Shown here piece by piece: positions 9,891 to 22,132 of a stretch of DNA of 64,000 nt. The stretch's first letter is position 1. Each line of letters opens with the position of its first letter. A program made the translations under genes and the position numbers. The notes below the pieces were generated by a model that did no database searches, was not told where the DNA came from, and was given only the letters and a program-made list of their open reading frames with translations. Source of the DNA: Candidatus Lernaella stagnicola (GTDB taxonomy: Bacteria; Lernaellota; Lernaellaia; Lernaellales; Lernaellaceae); contig JAVCCK010000034.1 of NCBI GenBank assembly GCA_030765525.1, positions 180,710 through 244,709 of the forward strand. The letters are read 5' to 3'.

Positions 9891-11030
9891 TCACCGCGAT
9901 TTGGCGGTGGCGGCGGGTTTCTTGTGCGTCGGGCGGTACAGCGTCAACGTCTGGCCGACGCGAAGTCGCGCGGTCGAACTCAAGTCGTTCCAGGCGCGGA
10001 CCTGGCTGACGGTCACGCCATATTTGCGAGCGATCGACCACAACGTATCGCCTTTGCGGACGCGGTATGCCGTCGGTTGTCCGGCGGTTCCGTAATAGGC
10101 GCGGCGGGCGCGCTTGGCGGTGATGGCCGAACTCATCGCGGCGGCGGCGGTACTCGCGGTGCCGGCGTCGTTCATTTGACTTTGCAGTTGGGCCAATCGC
10201 GGCTCTTTGAAGTCGGCGTTACGGGCGTTAGCTACGGCGATGGGGCTGTAGAAACGAATGTGGTAGTGGTTGAGGTGGCCGCGCGAGTGGCGAATGATTC
10301 CCTGTCGTTCGCGGCGACCTTTGGGGTATTGGAACACGCGGTCGAGATATGCTTGCGGATAGTGCAGGCGATTCTTCACGTAGTTGTAAAGAAGGGCTTG
10401 AATTTGGTAGTCGAGAAAGACGAATTTCACCGTGTTCAGATCGATCAACGATTCTAAATACAACCAGTTGCGCGGTACGTCGAGATTCTTACTGCTACCG
10501 TCCACGAGATGGCCGGGCGCAGCGTTCTTGAAATAGAATCCGATATCAGCGTCGCGGCCCGCTTGGTGAGAACGGTGCGTGCTCAAACGCCCGCCCTGCG
10601 GATAACTGATGTCTCCCATCGCTAAACGATGAGACGAGCCGAAACGGTCGTGCACCTTCGTCGCCGCGAATAGAAGACCGTCGACGGTTTCGGGCGTCGC
10701 CCACTGGCGATCGGGCCGAGCGGCGACATAATACTTGGTGTTGCGCGGGAAAAGCACACCGCCCCGCAAGGCGCCGCGATTGGGAAAACCGATCGATTTG
10801 CAGCGCGCGTATACCTTTTTGGGATACGTCGCATAGTCGGCTAGTTTTACGGTTTCAGGCAATTTGACATCGTATTCCGGCGTGAAGATCGCGTCGGGCT
10901 CGGGCAGGGGCGGCACATCATCTTCCTCTGTGGGACCGGGCACCATGGCGATGGCCACAGGCACGATCACCACGAGCGCCACGAGCGCCAACATGGTGAG
11001 GATTCGAATTTCGAGCCGCTTAACCGTCAT
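9891..11030 (-). CDS. MepA-like (M74) murein endopeptidase with C-terminal LysM
   Basis: 379 residues with an N-terminal hydrophobic anchor at about 10-29. Residues about 75-275 match penicillin-insensitive murein endopeptidase: GVLFPRN, a zinc-binding HxxGxxxD at His155 to Asp162 (HQAGRDAD), and HLNHYHIRF with the third ligand. MepA cleaves D-Ala-mDAP cross-links. A LysM domain follows at about 325-370 (YRVRKGDTLWSIARKYGV), which is not part of E. coli MepA and presumably tethers the enzyme to peptidoglycan. GGAG lies 6 bases before the ATG and a near-consensus promoter lies 27 bases upstream of it. The M23 gene follows with a 4-base overlap or a 17-base gap depending on its start. Confidence 0.9.
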   Translation of the reverse strand: MTVKRLEIRILTMLALVALVVIVPVAIAMVPGPTEEDDVPPLPEPDAIFTPEYDVKLPETVKLADYATYPKKVYARCKSIGFPNRGALRGGVLFPRNTKYYVAARPDRQWATPETVDGLLFAATKVHDRFGSSHRLAMGDISYPQGGRLSTHRSHQAGRDADIGFYFKNAAPGHLVDGSSKNLDVPRNWLYLESLIDLNTVKFVFLDYQIQALLYNYVKNRLHYPQAYLDRVFQYPKGRRERQGIIRHSRGHLNHYHIRFYSPIAVANARNADFKEPRLAQLQSQMNDAGTASTAAAAMSSAITAKRARRAYYGTAGQPTAYRVRKGDTLWSIARKYGVTVSQVRAWNDLSSTARLRVGQTLTLYRPTHKKPAATAKSR

Positions 11031-11056
11031 TTACACTCCAAATCGCGAGCCAAGGT

Positions 11057-11084
11057 ATTATAAGTAGACGCCCCGACGTGTCAA
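11057..11084 (-). promoter_or_regulatory. Near-consensus sigma-70 promoter of the MepA/M23 operon
   Basis: On the minus strand TTGACA, 16 bases, TATAAT, ending 27 bases before the MepA-like start codon. Both hexamers match the housekeeping consensus exactly. Confidence 0.85.
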
Positions 11085-11113
11085 ATATCGCCGGGTCCTT
11101 GAGCCAACGCGAT

Positions 11114-12928
11114 TTAATCGGCAGAGATGGCCTCCATTAATTCTTCTTCGCGCTTGTACGGATCGGTGAAAAACACCGCTTTGCCTTCTTCGTTACTGGT
11201 TACGGTGACGTACACCATGTGGATCGGCACCTTGCTCAGCAGGTGGATCGTCTTTTGCCTCCGGGATTCGAGCAAGTCGTCGAATTCCTTGAGCCCCGGG
11301 TTTTCATCCTGCGCCAGCAGGTATTTCGCCACGTCCACCGGGTCCTGCAAGCGCATGCAGCCGTGGCTATAGGTGCGCAGCGCGCGTTTGAACAAGTATT
11401 TCGTGGGTGTGTCATGCAAGTAGACGCTGTGTCTGTTCGGGAAGAGGATTTTCACGACGCCCAGGGCGTTGCCGCGGCCCGGCGGTTGCGTGACCGCTGC
11501 GATTTTCTTGATCGTTTCGCCGTCCTCTTCGTACACGACTTTGGCCACGTATCCTTTCTTCTTGAACCAATCGGGGTCCTCGACGAACTGCGGGAGCATT
11601 TCTTCTTTGATGATGCGTTGCGGAACCAGCCAAGGCGGATTGATGACGATTTTTTCGATCTCATCGGAGAATTCCGGCGTGTGGTTCTTCCCGATTCGGT
11701 TGCCGATGATGATGCGATGCCTGCGCACGATCGTACCGCCGTTGTCCCGGTACACTTCTAATTCCTGACTTCCGAGGTTGACGCGCAGAAAATAGTCGCT
11801 GCCGCGGGTTGGTGAGTTCCGCAGCTTCTGCAGCGCGATTTTCAATTGCTTGACACGGTCGGACATGGGAACGTTTAGCCGTTCGATGGTGCGGGCTTCG
11901 ATTTTTCCGTCAGGAGTCACCTGGCGATCTTCCTGGTATTTGTAGATCGCTTGTTCGAAGGCCTCGTCAAACTCACCGTCCACCGGCCCATCCCAGTAGC
12001 CCTCGAATTTGAATCGCTCTTGATATGTGGTCACCAACGCCTTGTTCTTGCTACCCTTTTTCGCATGCTGGCGCCGGGTGAAGGTCGGCGGCTGCGGCAT
12101 TTTGGCGAGTTTTCGAAAGCGTGCGAGTTCTTTTTTCAGCGCCGCGTAATGGGGGGAGAGGGGGATCATCTTTTTCAACGTCCCGGCCATGTCGCTTTTG
12201 CTATCTTCCCAGAATTTGGAGAAATTCTCGGTATCCATCACCATGTCGGTGGCGTGGCGCATGAAGTTGACGGCGTCGAGCGCTTCGAGCTGGACGATGG
12301 CCGTATCCCGATTCTTCGCCGCGTCTTTTGCCTTGGTCAGCATCTCCTGCAGGCTGGGAAACTTTCCCTTGTTTACGGGTTTTGCGGCGAAGGTGAGAAT
12401 GGAATCAGGCGAAAAATCATCAAGCGCCGCGGCGCTGAGCGCGTCGGTAAGCTTGGCGCTTTCGGCTTGGTCAAGAGAAGTTCCGGGAAGCGACGCCAGG
12501 AAGGCGAGGCTCTCGTTGAGGAGCGTCTCCCATTTTGTTCGTTGCTCAAGGCGATAGGGGGCGGGATCGAAACCCTCGCTGCGAAGCTGGTCGATGCGGG
12601 CGTTTAGCTGCTTGTGCTGCTCGGTCAGCTTCTGGGCGACGACGAAGCGGTACGCATACGGCTCCGGCCCGTACACCGTTTGCAGCAACGAGGCGTAGTC
12701 GGCCGATTCAGCAATGGCCTGCTGCAATCGCTGCGTCATGATGTCCGGTTCTTTGGCCTTGCTATCGTACTGCTCTGCGATCACGCCGCCCGCGTCTTTG
12801 GCGAAGCTTCGCACGGCCCACGAGGCGCGAACACTCGAGCACGCCGCGCAACCAGCCACGATGGCGGAAAGAACCACGACCAATACGGTCGACACGATGA
12901 AGGTTTCATTTCGCCTGGTGTAAGCCAT
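11114..12928 (-). CDS. L,D-transpeptidase (YkuD domain, YcbB/LdtD-like) lipoprotein
   Basis: 604 residues. The N-terminus has a hydrophobic segment ending in IVAGCAAC, a lipobox. Residues about 30-280 are helical with no recognised motif. Residues about 300-355 form a peptidoglycan-binding domain (YWDGPVDGEFDEAF). Residues about 375-560 form the YkuD catalytic domain, with YFLRVNLGSQELEVY, VYLHDTP and the active-site SHGCMRL that carries the nucleophilic Cys. YcbB-like enzymes make 3-3 (mDAP-mDAP) cross-links or attach proteins to peptidoglycan. It has its own strong promoter, and its stop lies 30 bases beyond the next promoter's far edge, so it is probably monocistronic. Confidence 0.92.
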   Translation of the reverse strand: MAYTRRNETFIVSTVLVVVLSAIVAGCAACSSVRASWAVRSFAKDAGGVIAEQYDSKAKEPDIMTQRLQQAIAESADYASLLQTVYGPEPYAYRFVVAQKLTEQHKQLNARIDQLRSEGFDPAPYRLEQRTKWETLLNESLAFLASLPGTSLDQAESAKLTDALSAAALDDFSPDSILTFAAKPVNKGKFPSLQEMLTKAKDAAKNRDTAIVQLEALDAVNFMRHATDMVMDTENFSKFWEDSKSDMAGTLKKMIPLSPHYAALKKELARFRKLAKMPQPPTFTRRQHAKKGSKNKALVTTYQERFKFEGYWDGPVDGEFDEAFEQAIYKYQEDRQVTPDGKIEARTIERLNVPMSDRVKQLKIALQKLRNSPTRGSDYFLRVNLGSQELEVYRDNGGTIVRRHRIIIGNRIGKNHTPEFSDEIEKIVINPPWLVPQRIIKEEMLPQFVEDPDWFKKKGYVAKVVYEEDGETIKKIAAVTQPPGRGNALGVVKILFPNRHSVYLHDTPTKYLFKRALRTYSHGCMRLQDPVDVAKYLLAQDENPGLKEFDDLLESRRQKTIHLLSKVPIHMVYVTVTSNEEGKAVFFTDPYKREEELMEAISAD

Positions 12929-12971
12929 CGATATAAATTTCCCCTATGAACCTCAAATAAGGTTTCGAGCT

Positions 12972-13000
12972 ATTATAGATGTTTTTTCCGGAGGGCTCAA
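12972..13000 (-). promoter_or_regulatory. Promoter of the L,D-transpeptidase gene
   Basis: On the minus strand TTGAGC, 17 bases, TATAAT, located about 45 bases before the start codon. Confidence 0.75.
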
Positions 13001-13014
13001 CGAGGAAAAGAGAC

Positions 13015-13040
13015 AAAAAAAGGGCGGGAAAACCCGCCCT
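13015..13040 (-). terminator. Intrinsic terminator of the 13061-13693 gene
   Basis: On the minus strand AGGGCGGG, a TTTT loop, CCCGCCCT, then a run of T. It lies 20 bases after that gene's stop codon and just ahead of the next promoter. Confidence 0.92.
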
Positions 13041-13060
13041 TGAGTCGCAATAGTTAAAGT

Positions 13061-13693
13061 TTATTCAGCGGTCGCGTCGGCGGCCATCGCTTTGCCTTTT
13101 TCCGTAATTTTGCCAACCGTCGCGATCAACTGGTCGATCGTCGGTTTGATTTGGTCGACGACTTTCTTTGTTTTTTTCATCGTTTTGCCCATGTCGGCGC
13201 CGTACTTGCCGTAGCCCATCGGGTCTTCCTTGATTTTACCCTGCAGGCCGCCGGTGAAAGACGTGGCGCTGGCAACCAGCTTCGCACCGTCACCCATGAG
13301 CGCTTCGAGTGCTTTTTGTGCCAATTCGTTGTTTTTCTTCAGTTTATCGAGTTCTTCGGGGTCCTTAACTTCGGCCAGTTTCGCATCGGTGTCTTTCAGG
13401 ACGTTCTGCGCGAAGGTCAAGCCGAGTTCCATTTTGGCCAAGGAAGTCGCGATACCGTCATAGTCTTTGTCGCCGTATACGGCCACCGCGCCGATTTCTT
13501 TGCCCGGATCCAAATCCGTGCCTTCATATTCTTTCAACGACGCGTCGACGTCGGAAAGCACAAAGGTTTTGACTTCCTTCTTAAGCTTGGATTTCATCTT
13601 CTTTATGTCACCGAGACCGAAAGCAAGCGCAGAACTGGCGGCAAAAACCACCACGAGCGAGATTACCATTAGCGTTAAAACGGTCCTCTTCAT
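13061..13693 (-). CDS. Secreted helical protein of unknown function
   Basis: 210 residues. The start at 13693 is preceded by AAGGAG at ideal spacing; the in-frame ATG at 13741 lacks this and would put 16 charged residues before the signal. The signal peptide is MKRTVLTLMVISLVVVF ending at SALA. The mature part is Lys/Asp-rich and probably largely helical: IKKMKSKLKKEV near the start, heptad-like DPEELDKLKKNNELAQKALEAL in the middle, and VVDQIKPTIDQLIATVGK near the end. I do not recognise the family. It stands alone between a terminator and a divergently transcribed lipoprotein gene. Periplasmic location is inferred from the signal. Confidence 0.8.
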   Translation of the reverse strand: MKRTVLTLMVISLVVVFAASSALAFGLGDIKKMKSKLKKEVKTFVLSDVDASLKEYEGTDLDPGKEIGAVAVYGDKDYDGIATSLAKMELGLTFAQNVLKDTDAKLAEVKDPEELDKLKKNNELAQKALEALMGDGAKLVASATSFTGGLQGKIKEDPMGYGKYGADMGKTMKKTKKVVDQIKPTIDQLIATVGKITEKGKAMAADATAE

Positions 13694-13827
13694 TGCTAAA
13701 CTCCTTCTGGTTTCGTTTTTCGGACGCTTGGCGCAAGCCAAATTTGTGTGCCGTTTATTCCGTGATGATGCCTAAACCGATAACACATGTGTCCACCACA
13801 GTCGAGACCTGCTGTCACTTTTATTCA

Positions 13828-13856
13828 TTGACTACCTGCCGGTCGTGGCCTACTTT
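13828..13856 (+). promoter_or_regulatory. Promoter of the 13904 lipoprotein gene
   Basis: TTGACT, 17 bases, TACTTT, about 47 bases before the start codon, in the divergent gap between two genes. Confidence 0.65.
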
Positions 13857-13903
13857 TTCAAGTAATGATCGCTGCTACGACTAGAAACAAAAGGACTGTC
13901 ATA

Positions 13904-14821
13904 ATGAATAGGACGCTTCTCATATTGACCGCTATCTTGTTCGCGTTTTCCTTCGCCATCGTTATTTCGTGCGGTGCCGGTGACGGCGTATCCCTGGAGG
14001 ACGGGGAGATCAAGGGCCAGGCGACCATCCCGCTGCTGCCGATCGACCTGCCGATTTTCCCGACCGAGGTGAATCTGTCCGGTCTCGTGGGTTACGTGGA
14101 GGACGCACTGGACGATTTGGGCGTGCCCGACTTGCTGCAAGCCATTCTGGACGAGGACGACATCCGAGACGTCCTCGACGTGGTGGAAAACAAGCTGGAG
14201 GGCGCCTCGCTGAAAATCCTGGATCCCGGCGTGCTTTCGTTTTCCATCGACAGCACGATCACCGACATCGTGCGCGACTACGTGGTCGTCACCGAAGTCG
14301 GCGTGACCTTCGGCTTCCGTAACCAGACCGATGTCTACGTCGATGTGCCCGTGGAATTCCAGCTTTTCCTGGGTGACGGCAAACTGGCCAAGGCCTGGGA
14401 CGGAGCGGTGATGATCCCCTTCGTCGACGAGCGCGTGGATGAGGACGGAAAGTTCATTGTTTCGCCGGGTGAGGAAATCGAGTTGGAAATTCCCAACGTG
14501 CCGCACTTGGTCGAGGCGCTGAACGAATCGATGTCGATCGGCATCGGTTACAAAGCCAAGTACCGCATGGCCGACGTCGGCAACGGCGCCGATCCGGTGG
14601 AGGCGGTCACAGAGTTCGGCCTTTGCATCGCCGAGGGATTGATTTCCGGCTCGACGGAAAATTGCCCCGACATCGAAGAATTGCTCAATTGGCACCTCGC
14701 GTTGACGAAGTTCGAATTGCGGGTCAAGGCCGAGTCCGACTTGGATATTCCGGAAATCCCCGGGTGCGAGGAGTTCGCCGACGAATTCGGGTTGGACGAC
14801 CTGAAGAAAGCCTGTCCCTGA
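13904..14821 (+). CDS. Lipoprotein of unknown function with LEA/beta-sandwich-like segment
   Basis: 305 residues. The start at 13904 is preceded by AAGGAC; the earlier ATG at 13865 is rejected because it would bury the signal. The signal ends in lipobox VISC. The mature protein is acidic. Residues about 120-200 (YVVVTEVGVTFGFRNQTDVY and following) resemble the beta-sandwich of LEA14/WHy-type domains, which is a weak similarity and only inference. Late residues contain three Cys (GLCIAEG, NCPDIEELL, GCEEF). It heads a run of five genes on the same strand with very short gaps up to 20988, all probably from the promoter at 13828. Confidence 0.78.
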   Translation: MNRTLLILTAILFAFSFAIVISCGAGDGVSLEDGEIKGQATIPLLPIDLPIFPTEVNLSGLVGYVEDALDDLGVPDLLQAILDEDDIRDVLDVVENKLEGASLKILDPGVLSFSIDSTITDIVRDYVVVTEVGVTFGFRNQTDVYVDVPVEFQLFLGDGKLAKAWDGAVMIPFVDERVDEDGKFIVSPGEEIELEIPNVPHLVEALNESMSIGIGYKAKYRMADVGNGADPVEAVTEFGLCIAEGLISGSTENCPDIEELLNWHLALTKFELRVKAESDLDIPEIPGCEEFADEFGLDDLKKACP

Positions 14822-14831
14822 GGCCCAGACG

Positions 14832-15905
14832 GTGTTCGCGGCCAATAAGCGTGCCGCCGCAACGCGCGTTGCCTTTCTCGGGCTGATGGCGCTGCTGGTT
14901 CTCAGCGGTTGCGCCACGCCCCCCGTCTCCTATGACGCCCGGCCCACCGTCGCCGCGTTCACGGACAAAGGCCCGTTTTTCGTGCCGGAAGATTCAGACG
15001 CCGCGCCGATATGGGGCATTCGCGGCGGCATCGTCGTGGGTATCAAGCCGGGCGTCGTGGGCTACGCGCCGCACGAGAAAGGTGGGCCGCGGGGGCTGAT
15101 CCGCTTTGGTTACGAGGCCGAGGGAAGGCTCTACTTCATCAATTTCGCGGCACTAACCGCGGTAACGACCGACGGCCGTTACGGCAAGAGCGAACTGGAC
15201 CGCAGTCCCGGCGACGGGGCGCGCGGGATGATCATCGAGGCGTATCCGCCGGCGTTTCACCAAGACTACGACGCGTGGCGTGAACGGGACGCGCCGCCGG
15301 TCGACGCGGCGGCTCGTGTATGGCGGAAAGACGGCTTCGTGCGGCTTTCGTGGGTGCTGCGCTACGAGGCCTTCGTCAACGACGCGCGCCCCTATTTGCT
15401 CGTGACGATTCGTGAGGAACGACCCCAGGAGGTCGAATTTCAGTTCTTTACCGAACCCGGCTCGCCGGAACTCGAGGGGTGCGTGCTGTCGCCCACGTTC
15501 GGGAACCTGACTCAACTACGCGTGCTTCACCTCGCGAACGTCGACGTGACGGCCGCGGAATTGTGGCCGGATTTCCGCGGGCGCGGTTTTGCGCGGCCGG
15601 CGTTTTTCAAGTTGCCGCGCCTGGCGCGCGATGAAAACGGTGATGTGGTATTGGCGGCCCGCCCGGATCGAATCGAGCCGTGGAAGACGCGGGGGTATCC
15701 GCATCCGCGGCGCTTGACGCAGTATCTTCGTAAGCCGCGCGGCTCGTTCGATGAAACCTTGCGCGGCTACGTCAACGGCCGCTATATGTTTTGGAAGACA
15801 ACGACGCCGGTACCGGGCGGCACGGCGTTTGAGAACATCGCGCTGCTGGAACGGTTTCGTGAGGGGACCGTTCTGATCTTCGGATACCGAGATGCGGACG
15901 AGTAA
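14832..15905 (+). CDS. Lipoprotein of unknown function
   Basis: 357 residues, GTG start with GAGG upstream, 10 bases after the previous stop. Signal MFAANKRAAATRVAFLGL is followed by a hydrophobic core and lipobox LSGC. The mature part is rich in beta-forming and aromatic residues (VRLSWVLRYEAF, YLLVTIREERPQEVEFQFF) and looks like a beta-sandwich, perhaps sugar- or lipid-binding. No catalytic motif is recognised. Position inside a tight gene string suggests co-expression with the neighbouring secreted proteins and the histidine phosphatase. Confidence 0.75.
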   Translation: MFAANKRAAATRVAFLGLMALLVLSGCATPPVSYDARPTVAAFTDKGPFFVPEDSDAAPIWGIRGGIVVGIKPGVVGYAPHEKGGPRGLIRFGYEAEGRLYFINFAALTAVTTDGRYGKSELDRSPGDGARGMIIEAYPPAFHQDYDAWRERDAPPVDAAARVWRKDGFVRLSWVLRYEAFVNDARPYLLVTIREERPQEVEFQFFTEPGSPELEGCVLSPTFGNLTQLRVLHLANVDVTAAELWPDFRGRGFARPAFFKLPRLARDENGDVVLAARPDRIEPWKTRGYPHPRRLTQYLRKPRGSFDETLRGYVNGRYMFWKTTTPVPGGTAFENIALLERFREGTVLIFGYRDADE

Positions 15906-15916
15906 AGGAGCCTTAG

Positions 15917-16711
15917 ATGCGGTTTTGTATGTGGAGTGTCGTACTGGTCTGTTTGCTGGCGGCGGTCGCTTCGGCAGGTGAGCGCGAGGATGAGGCCTAC
16001 GGACGGGCGCTCGGGGCATACGAAGCGAATAAGAACATCGCGCCCAATACCGCTTTTTTTGCCGCCACCGACGAGTTGGGCGGCCTGACTTCCGACCAGC
16101 GGGCCAACGTGCTTGAACGCTTGGCGCACCATGCCTTGAAAAAGGAAAAAGACCTTTACGCCGCGCACTTGTTTGCCGCAAACGCGTCGCTGGCGATGAT
16201 CTACCCCGTAGAACTTGCGCGGAAGAAAGATCCGCCGCGCGCTAAAGAGCTTTTGCGTCGCCGATTCAAGCTCGCGGCTTGGTCGATTGAAATGACGTTT
16301 CCCTGGAACCGGTGGGCGAATCCGATGGACTACAACGCATCACAAATGGCGGCGAATCAAGCGCACGTGCTCAATCTGTGGCTTGCCAAGGAAAAGCTGG
16401 CTCTGGCCGGGTGGCGGGCGCACGCCTCATGGATGCTCGGCGTCGCTGAGCTTGTGGTCGACCGGCCCGACCGAGCCGTAGAGGCATTCGCCTCGTTCGC
16501 GCGTCAAGTCGGCGACGAGCCTTACGCCACGGTGGCGGAGGGATATCTGGCCTTTGCGATGATGCTGGCCGGAAAACCACAAGGCAAGGAGAGGTTCGCA
16601 CGGGCTATCGTCAAACTCGAAAGCGACCCGAGCGAACAAGCTGCTAAGGCGGGCGCGGAACTCAAGCGAGTCAAAGCTTACTTCGATAACAAGATGAAAG
16701 GGAACGACTAG
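15917..16711 (+). CDS. Secreted helical-repeat (TPR-like) protein
   Basis: 264 residues with AAAGGAG before the ATG. The signal peptide is MRFCMWSVVLVCLLAAVASA. The mature part is made of amphipathic helices with Ala-rich pairs typical of tetratricopeptide-like repeats (for example ERLAHHALKKEKDLYAAHLF and a later VVDRPDRAVEAFASFARQVG). No enzyme motif is visible. The next gene starts directly after its stop codon, so the two are translationally close. Role unknown; a periplasmic scaffold is a guess from fold type. Confidence 0.72.
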   Translation: MRFCMWSVVLVCLLAAVASAGEREDEAYGRALGAYEANKNIAPNTAFFAATDELGGLTSDQRANVLERLAHHALKKEKDLYAAHLFAANASLAMIYPVELARKKDPPRAKELLRRRFKLAAWSIEMTFPWNRWANPMDYNASQMAANQAHVLNLWLAKEKLALAGWRAHASWMLGVAELVVDRPDRAVEAFASFARQVGDEPYATVAEGYLAFAMMLAGKPQGKERFARAIVKLESDPSEQAAKAGAELKRVKAYFDNKMKGND

Positions 16712-17340
16712 ATGACCGCAAGCACCATCGAATCCACACCGAGTGGCGTCTGGCTTTACCGGCACGGCCCGCTGGACATTCCACGCTACCAGTGCGTCGG
16801 TTGGTCGGACGTGCCCCTGGGTAATCCCGAGCAAACGGCAAACGAGGCGCGAACGCTGGCGGCGTATATCGGGAAGCCCACGGCGCTCTTTTCCAGTGAC
16901 CTGCTTCGCACCCGGCAGACCGCCGCGCCACTGGCCGAGGCGCTGGGCATGGAAGTCACCCTCGAGCCGTCCTTGCGGGAGTTGAATTTCGGCGAATGGG
17001 AAGGCCGCATGTGGAACGATCTGGGGGAGAGCGGTGACGACCGTTTTCGCGCGTTTGTTCAGGATTGGCGCAGCACCAACGCGCCGGGCGGTGAATCGTT
17101 TCGCGATGTGGAAAGACGTGTTTCCGCGTTCTGGGCACAGGCCGCGGCGCGCCATGCCGGAGAAGAAATCGTGGTGGTTTCCCACGGCGGCTCGCTGGTT
17201 GCGTTCTCGATTCTCCTGTTCGGTTGGTCGCACGAATACGCGATGAAGCACATGTTGGAACGGGGCCACTTCGGGTACATCGATTTTCGGCGCGGTGGTC
17301 ACGTGTGGAACTTCGATCCGGCGCGTTTGCCCGCCAGAGC

Positions 17341-17344
<4 letters not shown>
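16712..17344 (+). CDS. Histidine phosphatase (phosphoglycerate-mutase family)
   Basis: 210 residues. The catalytic RHG is in WLYRHGPLD near residue 17-19. SSDLLRTRQTA supplies the second Arg, ELNFGEWEG the acid, and VVSHGG near residue 155 the second catalytic His. Size and motifs match the cobC/alpha-ribazole phosphatase-like branch of histidine phosphatases. The substrate cannot be told from sequence, and no cobalamin genes are near. It overlaps the 5-oxoprolinase gene by 4 bases (ATGA), so the two are translationally coupled. Cytoplasmic, as no signal is present. Confidence 0.88.
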
Positions 17345-20988
<3,644 letters not shown>

Positions 20989-21356
20989 AAGGCCATTCCC
21001 AGAAAAATATAATATGCCGTCGATCTGTGTTGACAAAACCACGGTAAAAACGTTAAAGGATAACCCTTTGGGGAAGTCGAACGTAAAACGCAAACAACAT
21101 TAAAACAAGGCACCTTCGGGTTAACGGGCGGAACGCAATCTTGATTGCCACCGCTGGTGACGGCGCTTTGTTCATTTGCTTGCCAACTGCGATAGTAAAG
21201 GGTCTTTGTGACGGGCAAACGACCAACCTGGCGTTCCGCTTCGGCGGCGGGCCGAATTCTCCCACACAATCATTCGATCTTTTTGTCCCAGGAAATGTCT
21301 GTAAACGGATATTTGGGGTGCAAAAAAGACCGAGTTCGAACACATGGAGAGAAGAC
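20989..21356 (+). other. 368-base intergenic region before the S24-type regulator
   Basis: No convincing gene is present; small frames here lack start signals and family resemblance. TTGACA at 21030-21035 is followed 17 bases later only by TTAAAG, so a promoter there is weak. No clear T-tailed hairpin was found after the oxoprolinase stop. Confidence 0.5.
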
Positions 21357-22052
21357 GTGACCGTCGCGATGGAAAAACAGGAAATTCGCGAACGACTTAG
21401 AAATCTCGTCGAAGATTTCGCGGGTGGTCATCCCTCGGTGTTTGCCAAACGTGTGGGTATTACCCATAGCCGAATGTTGGCCTACATACACGGCCAAGGG
21501 CTGCCATCCCTGCAAAATCTCGCGCGGATATGCTGCGCCACCGGCGTGACGCCGAACTGGCTGATTTTCGGTCACCGACCAAAATATGAGTGGGAGGCGA
21601 AAATGAGCGCCTTGGCGGTATGCAAATCCGACGAGCGTACGGCGCAAACGACCGATGAGTTCGTTGCCGTGCCGATTGTGCAGGCGATTGCCGACCAGGA
21701 AACTGAAATGAGCGTCCTGAAGCGTTTGGTGTTCGGCGACGACATGATAATCACTCGCCAACGCGAGGGCGCGACGCTCTGTGCGATTCGCATGCCTGAT
21801 GAAAGCATGAAAGGCGAAATCGCGGAGGGTGATGTGGTGGTGGTCGATCTGGAGCAGGGCGGCGACAACTTATCCGATTCCGGCTGCGCGGCGCTGTTGG
21901 AGGATGATTGCATCACCGTGCGTCGCGTCGTCAACGGCATTGGCTACGCGAACGACCCGTCTCGATACCCGCCGGCGCCCGTGCCGGCCAAGGATATCCT
22001 TGGACACGCGCTGGAGTTGCATCGTTTGCAGTTGACGCAGCCGCCGCGGTAG
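21357..22052 (+). CDS. HTH regulator with LexA/CI-like S24 C-terminal domain lacking the Lys base
   Basis: 231 residues. GTG at 21357 is preceded by GGAG 7 bases upstream; the frame is open further left but without other start signals. Residues about 10-70 form an XRE-like helix-turn-helix (FAKRVGITHSRMLAYIHGQG and following SLQNLARICCATGVTPNWL). Residues about 105-225 match the S24 peptidase-like fold. Ser150 in MPDESMKGEIAEGDVVVVD fits the catalytic Ser, but the conserved Lys of the TVKR motif is replaced: the sequence reads ITVRRV, with Arg189. Self-cleavage is therefore doubtful. It may be a constitutive or ligand-responsive repressor. No phage genes are near it. Confidence 0.82.
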   Translation: MTVAMEKQEIRERLRNLVEDFAGGHPSVFAKRVGITHSRMLAYIHGQGLPSLQNLARICCATGVTPNWLIFGHRPKYEWEAKMSALAVCKSDERTAQTTDEFVAVPIVQAIADQETEMSVLKRLVFGDDMIITRQREGATLCAIRMPDESMKGEIAEGDVVVVDLEQGGDNLSDSGCAALLEDDCITVRRVVNGIGYANDPSRYPPAPVPAKDILGHALELHRLQLTQPPR

Positions 22053-22132
22053 AACTTCGCGGCTGTCAAATCCCACCGCCGATGGTATGATTCTGCCTTC
22101 CATCAACGTTGGAACAACGAGGCGGCAAGCGC

